64,000 bases of DNA from Streptomyces bauhiniae (lineage in GTDB: Bacteria; Actinomycetota; Actinomycetes; Streptomycetales; Streptomycetaceae): contig NZ_SRRT01000002.1 in NCBI RefSeq assembly GCF_004784475.1, positions 434,001 to 498,000 on the forward strand, in the 5' to 3' direction. The notes under the pieces are model-generated. The model was not told the DNA's origin, did no database searches, and saw nothing but the letters and a program-made list of their open reading frames with translations. Each line of letters starts with the position of its first letter. Within the stretch, counting starts at the first letter, position 1. A program made the position numbers and the translations under genes. Positions 60,782 through 64,000 of this stretch are shown here, one piece after another.

Positions 60782-61798
60782 ATGCCGCCCACGATCAACA
60801 CCATCAATCCCACGCAGGGGCCCACCACCGGGGGTACGACCGTCACCCTCACCGGCACGGGGATGACCGGGGCCACCGCTGTACGCTTCGGCAGCACCAA
60901 CGCCACGTCCTTCACCGTCAATTCGGCCACCCAGATCACCGCCGTGAGCCCTCCCCGCGCGGCGGGAGCGGCGGCGGTGACGGTCATCCATCCGACCGGC
61001 AACAGCAACTCGGTGACGTTCACCTACGTTGTCGCGCAGGTACCCACGGTCACGGGAGTGTCGCCCGCCAACGGCCCGACCGCGGGCGGCACCAGTGTCG
61101 TCCTGACGGGGACCGGGTTCACCGGAGCCACGGCGGTCACCTTCGCGGGGATTCCGGCCACGTCGTTCCTGGTGAACTCGGCCACCCAGATCACCGCCGT
61201 CACGCCCCCCGGCATCCCCGGAGCCGCCGAGGTGAGGGTGACCACGCCGGGAGGCACCAGCGCCCCGGACGCCTTCTTCTTCTATGCCGCGCCGCCCACC
61301 CTCCAGAGCGGCGATCCCGTCCAGGGTCCGGCGGCCGGCGGCACCGTGGTCACCCTGACCGGGACCAACCTGCTCAACACCAGCGCCGTCCTCTTCGGCT
61401 CCGCCAACGCAGCCTCGTTCACCGTGGTCTCGGCGACGCAAGTCACGGCCACCGCTCCTCCCGGTGCGGGCAGCGTGCCGATCACGGTGGTCACGCCGGG
61501 CGGTACGAGCAACGCCCTGACCTTCACCTATGTCGCCCCGCCCACACTGACGGCCCTGGTGCCCAGCAGCGGCCCGACAGCGGCGGGCACCGTGGTGACC
61601 CTCACCGGCGCCAACCTGGCCACAGCCTCGGCCGTCACTTTCGGAGGTTCGCTCGCCCCGTTCACCGTGGTGTCGGACACGAAGGTCACCGCGGTCGCGC
61701 CGGCGGGCGCGCCGGGCCCGGTCACCGTGACGATCACCACCGCGGGCGGTACCAGCCCCGGTCTGCCCTACACACGCGTCGGAGCGCCCGGCATCTGA
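60782..61798 (+). CDS. IPT/TIG repeat protein, four Ig-like domains
   Basis: A 338-residue protein of four IPT/TIG repeats (INPTQGPTTGGTTVTLTGTGM, VSPANGPTAGGTSVVLTGTGF, GDPVQGPAAGGTVVTLTGTNL, LVPSSGPTAAGTVVTLTGANL), again without signal peptide, membrane segment or cysteine, ending TRVGAPGI. TTGGAG lies before the ATG. It is a tandem paralogue of the gene at 59951, probably from duplication with repeat expansion; the terminator between them allows separate expression. Confidence 0.88.
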   Translation: MPPTINTINPTQGPTTGGTTVTLTGTGMTGATAVRFGSTNATSFTVNSATQITAVSPPRAAGAAAVTVIHPTGNSNSVTFTYVVAQVPTVTGVSPANGPTAGGTSVVLTGTGFTGATAVTFAGIPATSFLVNSATQITAVTPPGIPGAAEVRVTTPGGTSAPDAFFFYAAPPTLQSGDPVQGPAAGGTVVTLTGTNLLNTSAVLFGSANAASFTVVSATQVTATAPPGAGSVPITVVTPGGTSNALTFTYVAPPTLTALVPSSGPTAAGTVVTLTGANLATASAVTFGGSLAPFTVVSDTKVTAVAPAGAPGPVTVTITTAGGTSPGLPYTRVGAPGI

Positions 61799-61960
61799 CC
61801 CGTCCGCTCACCCGATCGCCCGGCGACCGGCGCAGTCGGCTGATCCGACCAGGCTACTTCGAGCGCCATGTCCCTGGAGGGCGGAAGCGACCGCCCTAGC
61901 GTGAGGCACCCCACGGCACCCGCACCCCGCGGGCCGGGAAGCGAACAAGGAACCGAACCG

Positions 61961-62473
61961 GTGCACATCACGCCACGCAAAGCGAGACTGACCGTCGCCG
62001 CCGCCCTCGCCGCCGTACTGGGGCTCGCCTCACCCGCCTGGGCCGTACCGTCGAGCACCACCGTGACGGCCAGCCCGCAGTCGACCTCGGTGAACAGCCC
62101 CGTACAGCTCCTGGCCACGGTCGACTGCCCTTCCGACCCCACCGGCGGCCTCGGCGTCACGTTCTTCGACGGCAGCGACCTGCTCGACACCGTGCCGGTG
62201 AACGCCAACGGCCAGGCCAGTTACACGGCCAGCTTCACCACCGCCGGCAGCCACACCATCACCGCCGCCTACAACGGCAACACCGAATGCGACGCCTCCA
62301 ACAGCACCACGAACGTCCAGGTCACCGCGGCTCCGACGCCCCCCGACCCCACCCCCGGCTTCTGCCTCCTCGCCTGCGGCGGACTGATCAACTTCAGCGT
62401 CGGCGACATCACCAACAACATCAACACCTCCGGGCGCGGGATCAGCTCCCGCGTTCCGTGGCAGCACCGCTAG
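61961..62473 (+). CDS. Secreted Ig-like repeat (Big_3_5-like) protein
   Basis: A 170-residue preprotein starting at GTG 61961 (AAGGAA upstream). Signal peptide HITPRKARLTVAAALAAVLGLASPAWA (cut near residue 28), then one Ig-like domain (STTVTASPQSTSVNSPVQLLATV...GVTFFDGSDLLDTVPVNANGQASYTASFTTAGSHTITAAYNGN), a Pro/Thr linker and a short tail CLLACGGLINFSVGDITNN. The frame is open from 61868; TAGCGT at 61898-61903 may be the -10. Cell-surface or extracellular role, unknown partner; same neighbourhood as the IPT/TIG pair. Confidence 0.82.
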   Translation: MHITPRKARLTVAAALAAVLGLASPAWAVPSSTTVTASPQSTSVNSPVQLLATVDCPSDPTGGLGVTFFDGSDLLDTVPVNANGQASYTASFTTAGSHTITAAYNGNTECDASNSTTNVQVTAAPTPPDPTPGFCLLACGGLINFSVGDITNNINTSGRGISSRVPWQHR

Positions 62474-62510
62474 TTCTCCCGGCGTCCTGAACGGATGCCG
62501 GGTCACGTCG

Positions 62511-62548
62511 CGGTGAGGGGAGTGGCTGTCGCGCCACTCCCCTCACCG
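62511..62548. terminator. Terminator hairpin
   Basis: A perfect 15-bp stem (CGGTGAGGGGAGTGG, 62511-62525, with 62534-62548) and 8-base loop between the convergent Ig-like and STAS genes. Confidence 0.8.
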
Positions 62549-62570
62549 CGTGCCCGGTCCCTGCCGGCGG

Positions 62571-62939
62571 TCACGCCTCGGGCGCCTCGTCCGCCGACAG
62601 GGCGGAGCGGGCGGCGGCGAGGTCGACGAAGACGGGGAGCGCGGCCCCGCTCACCTCGATCATCAGTCGCATCAGCCGGTCGGCCCCGACGAGGCCGACG
62701 CGGCGGTGCAGGCGGAGCGCGATCAGGTGATTCAGCAACGCCGTGTTGACGAAGGTCACTTGACGCAGGTCGAACACGACGGGCGCGACGCTGCTCCGCA
62801 GCACTTCGTAGCTGACCCGTTCGACGACGTGGATGGAGTGAGCGTCGAAGTCGCCCCACAGTCTGATGACCCACAAGGTCCCCACGGGGGCCGCGAGCGC
62901 TCGCGCCGCATGGCTGGAAGCCCACACCGGAGGACGCAC
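62571..62939 (-). CDS. STAS domain protein (anti-sigma factor antagonist-like)
   Basis: A 122-residue STAS protein: LWVIRLWGDFDAHSIHVVERVSYEVLRSSVAPVVFDLRQVTFVNTALLNHLIALRLHRRVG. The loop that normally holds the phosphorylated serine (F.DSSGL) reads FVNTALL, so the usual acidic-Ser-Ser-Gly is lost and only Thr could be phosphorylated. GTG 62939 follows AAGGAGGAGC. A possible partner of RsbW-like proteins such as the one at 59121. Confidence 0.83.
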   Translation of the reverse strand: MRPPVWASSHAARALAAPVGTLWVIRLWGDFDAHSIHVVERVSYEVLRSSVAPVVFDLRQVTFVNTALLNHLIALRLHRRVGLVGADRLMRLMIEVSGAALPVFVDLAAARSALSADEAPEA

Positions 62940-63201
62940 GCTCCTCCTTCTGGGCCACGGGACAATTAGTTGTCACTAGACAATCATGCCCAGCTCAATC
63001 GCGCCAACCACCGCAGGCCACCGCCTCCGGCCCCCTCCGCCGCACGCCCTCCGCATCACGTGGCAGGGCGTCGGCGGCTGGGTCACCATGGGTATGCACG
63101 GCTTCGGGGCCCAGTGACATGTGGCGGACGCCCGCGCACGGTGCCGCTGCCACGGGCCCGGTCGAGAAGCGATCCGACGGGTCCGATCTCAGGGAGGCCC
63201 C

Positions 63202-64000
63202 ATGTCCCAGCCGCCTCGTCAGGAGCAGTCCCCGCCCGGTGTCACGAGCGAGATGACTCCCCGTCCCGATCACGGTGAGGAGAGCTACCGAGGGTTCGGG
63301 CGCCTGTCCGGCAAGGCGGCGGTGATCACCGGGGCGGACAGCGGGATCGGCCGGGCCGTCGCCATCGCCTACGCCCGCGAGGGAGCGGACGTCCTGGTCT
63401 CCTACCTCGACGAGCACGACGATGCCGCCGAGACGCGGCGCTGGGTGGAGGAGGCCGGCCGCCGCTGCGTACTGGTCCCCGGTGACGTGGCCGATCCGGC
63501 GCACTGCCGGTCCGTCATCGACAAGGCGGTCGAGGAGTTCGGCCGGGTGGACGTGCTCGTCAACAACGCCGCGTTCCAGATGACGCGGGAGTCCATCGAG
63601 GACATCCCCGACGAGGAGTGGGACCACACCCTGGCCACCAACATCAGCGCCTTCTTCCACCTGGCCAAGGCGGCCGTCCCCCACATGCGGCCCGGCGCGT
63701 CGATCATCGCGACCACCTCGGTCAACTCCGACATGCCCCCGCCGCAATTCCTTCCGTACGACGTCACCAAGGCGGGTCTGGCGAACATGGCCGGTGCCCT
63801 GGCCCAGATGCTGGCGCCCCGGGGAATCCGCGCCAACAGTGTCGCGCCGGGCCCCGTCTGGACGCCGCTCATCCCCTCCACCATGCCGCCCGAGCAGGTC
63901 GAGGGCTTCGGCTCGGACTTCCCGCTCGGGCGCGCGGGCCAGCCGGCCGAGCTCGCACCGGTGTACGTCATGCTCGCCTCCGACGAGGCGAGCTACGTCT
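63202..64000 (+). CDS. SDR family oxidoreductase, cut by window edge
   Basis: The frame is open from ATG 63202 (GGGAGG upstream) to the end, 266 codons. It is a classical short-chain dehydrogenase with an extra N-terminal 35 residues (SQPPRQEQSPPGV...YRGFGRL), as in YhdF/YghA-type general-stress SDRs: cofactor GADSGIGRAVAIAYAREGADV, NNAA, Ser in TTSVNSD, YxxxK in YDVTKAGL, and APGPVWTPLIPS. Only about 35 C-terminal residues are missing. Confidence 0.92.
   Translation, partial: MSQPPRQEQSPPGVTSEMTPRPDHGEESYRGFGRLSGKAAVITGADSGIGRAVAIAYAREGADVLVSYLDEHDDAAETRRWVEEAGRRCVLVPGDVADPAHCRSVIDKAVEEFGRVDVLVNNAAFQMTRESIEDIPDEEWDHTLATNISAFFHLAKAAVPHMRPGASIIATTSVNSDMPPPQFLPYDVTKAGLANMAGALAQMLAPRGIRANSVAPGPVWTPLIPSTMPPEQVEGFGSDFPLGRAGQPAELAPVYVMLASDEASYV

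Noticed and set aside
59951..61798. Phage tail-fibre genes
   Set aside because: IPT/TIG folds occur in tail proteins, but no other phage structural, assembly or lysis gene is nearby.

Overview
The window is high-GC DNA with Streptomyces-style codon use, Shine-Dalgarno sequences and protein families (FUSC exporters, SpoIIE-type phosphatase, a short CspA-type cold-shock protein, GH18 chitinase, type I PKS, DUF5988). It reads as an accessory, probably arm-located, part of a Streptomyces chromosome: catabolic modules each with a local regulator, separated by decayed gene fragments and one dead integrase.

Layout. 1-210 is the tail of an aldo/keto reductase. 264-2666 is a PAS-GAF-SpoIIE phosphatase. 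2875-11369 holds an MFS transporter, a CoA-transferase/acyl-CoA dehydrogenase/ETF operon, a divergent LysR gene and a MaoC-hydratase/CitE-lyase pair; together they look like a dicarboxylate route of the itaconate or methylsuccinate type. 11470-14041 is a MarR gene facing a FUSC exporter. 14146-17787 is an alcohol-to-acid oxidation operon (ALDH, small barrel protein, NDMA-type ADH) under a divergent MarR gene, coupled to a second FUSC protein (17784-20312), then a GntR regulator.

21243-23305 is a scar: an excisionase-like fragment, an integrase broken by a stop and a deletion, and pieces of pirin, TetR, epimerase and FUSC genes. 23405-26591 carries a quinone oxidoreductase, a formate dehydrogenase with an NADP-type cofactor residue, and a second oxidoreductase. 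26984-32922 has two flavin amine oxidases, one coupled to an aldehyde dehydrogenase, and two TetR regulators; one TetR gene shares an operator-like sequence with the first amine-oxidase promoter. 33150-34485 is a second scar (TetR/UvrA/AraC remnants). 34491-40912 is an aromatic-degradation operon (FAD hydroxylase, FAH-fold hydrolase, extradiol dioxygenase, acetoacetyl-CoA synthetase) with a divergent GntR. 41018-42536 is an amidohydrolase/decarboxylase with a divergent MarR, followed by a third scar (kinase-LuxR and UvrA remnants).

43232-48224 encodes secreted enzymes: an alpha/beta hydrolase, then a chitinase and a CBM13 beta-helix protein. 48350-49230 has an unknown conserved protein and a cold-shock protein. 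49484-57639 is a compact polyketide operon: a single-module reducing PKS (KS-AT-DH-ER-KR-ACP), an unusual stand-alone ketosynthase and a DUF5988 protein. The right end has a small secreted protein, a gene-poor 0.9-kb stretch with a strong hairpin, an HATPase regulator, two IPT/TIG proteins, a secreted Ig-like protein, a STAS protein and a truncated SDR.

Five of eight intact regulator genes share one start architecture: a -10 hexamer, exactly six bases, then ATG, so they are probably translated from leaderless mRNA and probably autoregulated.
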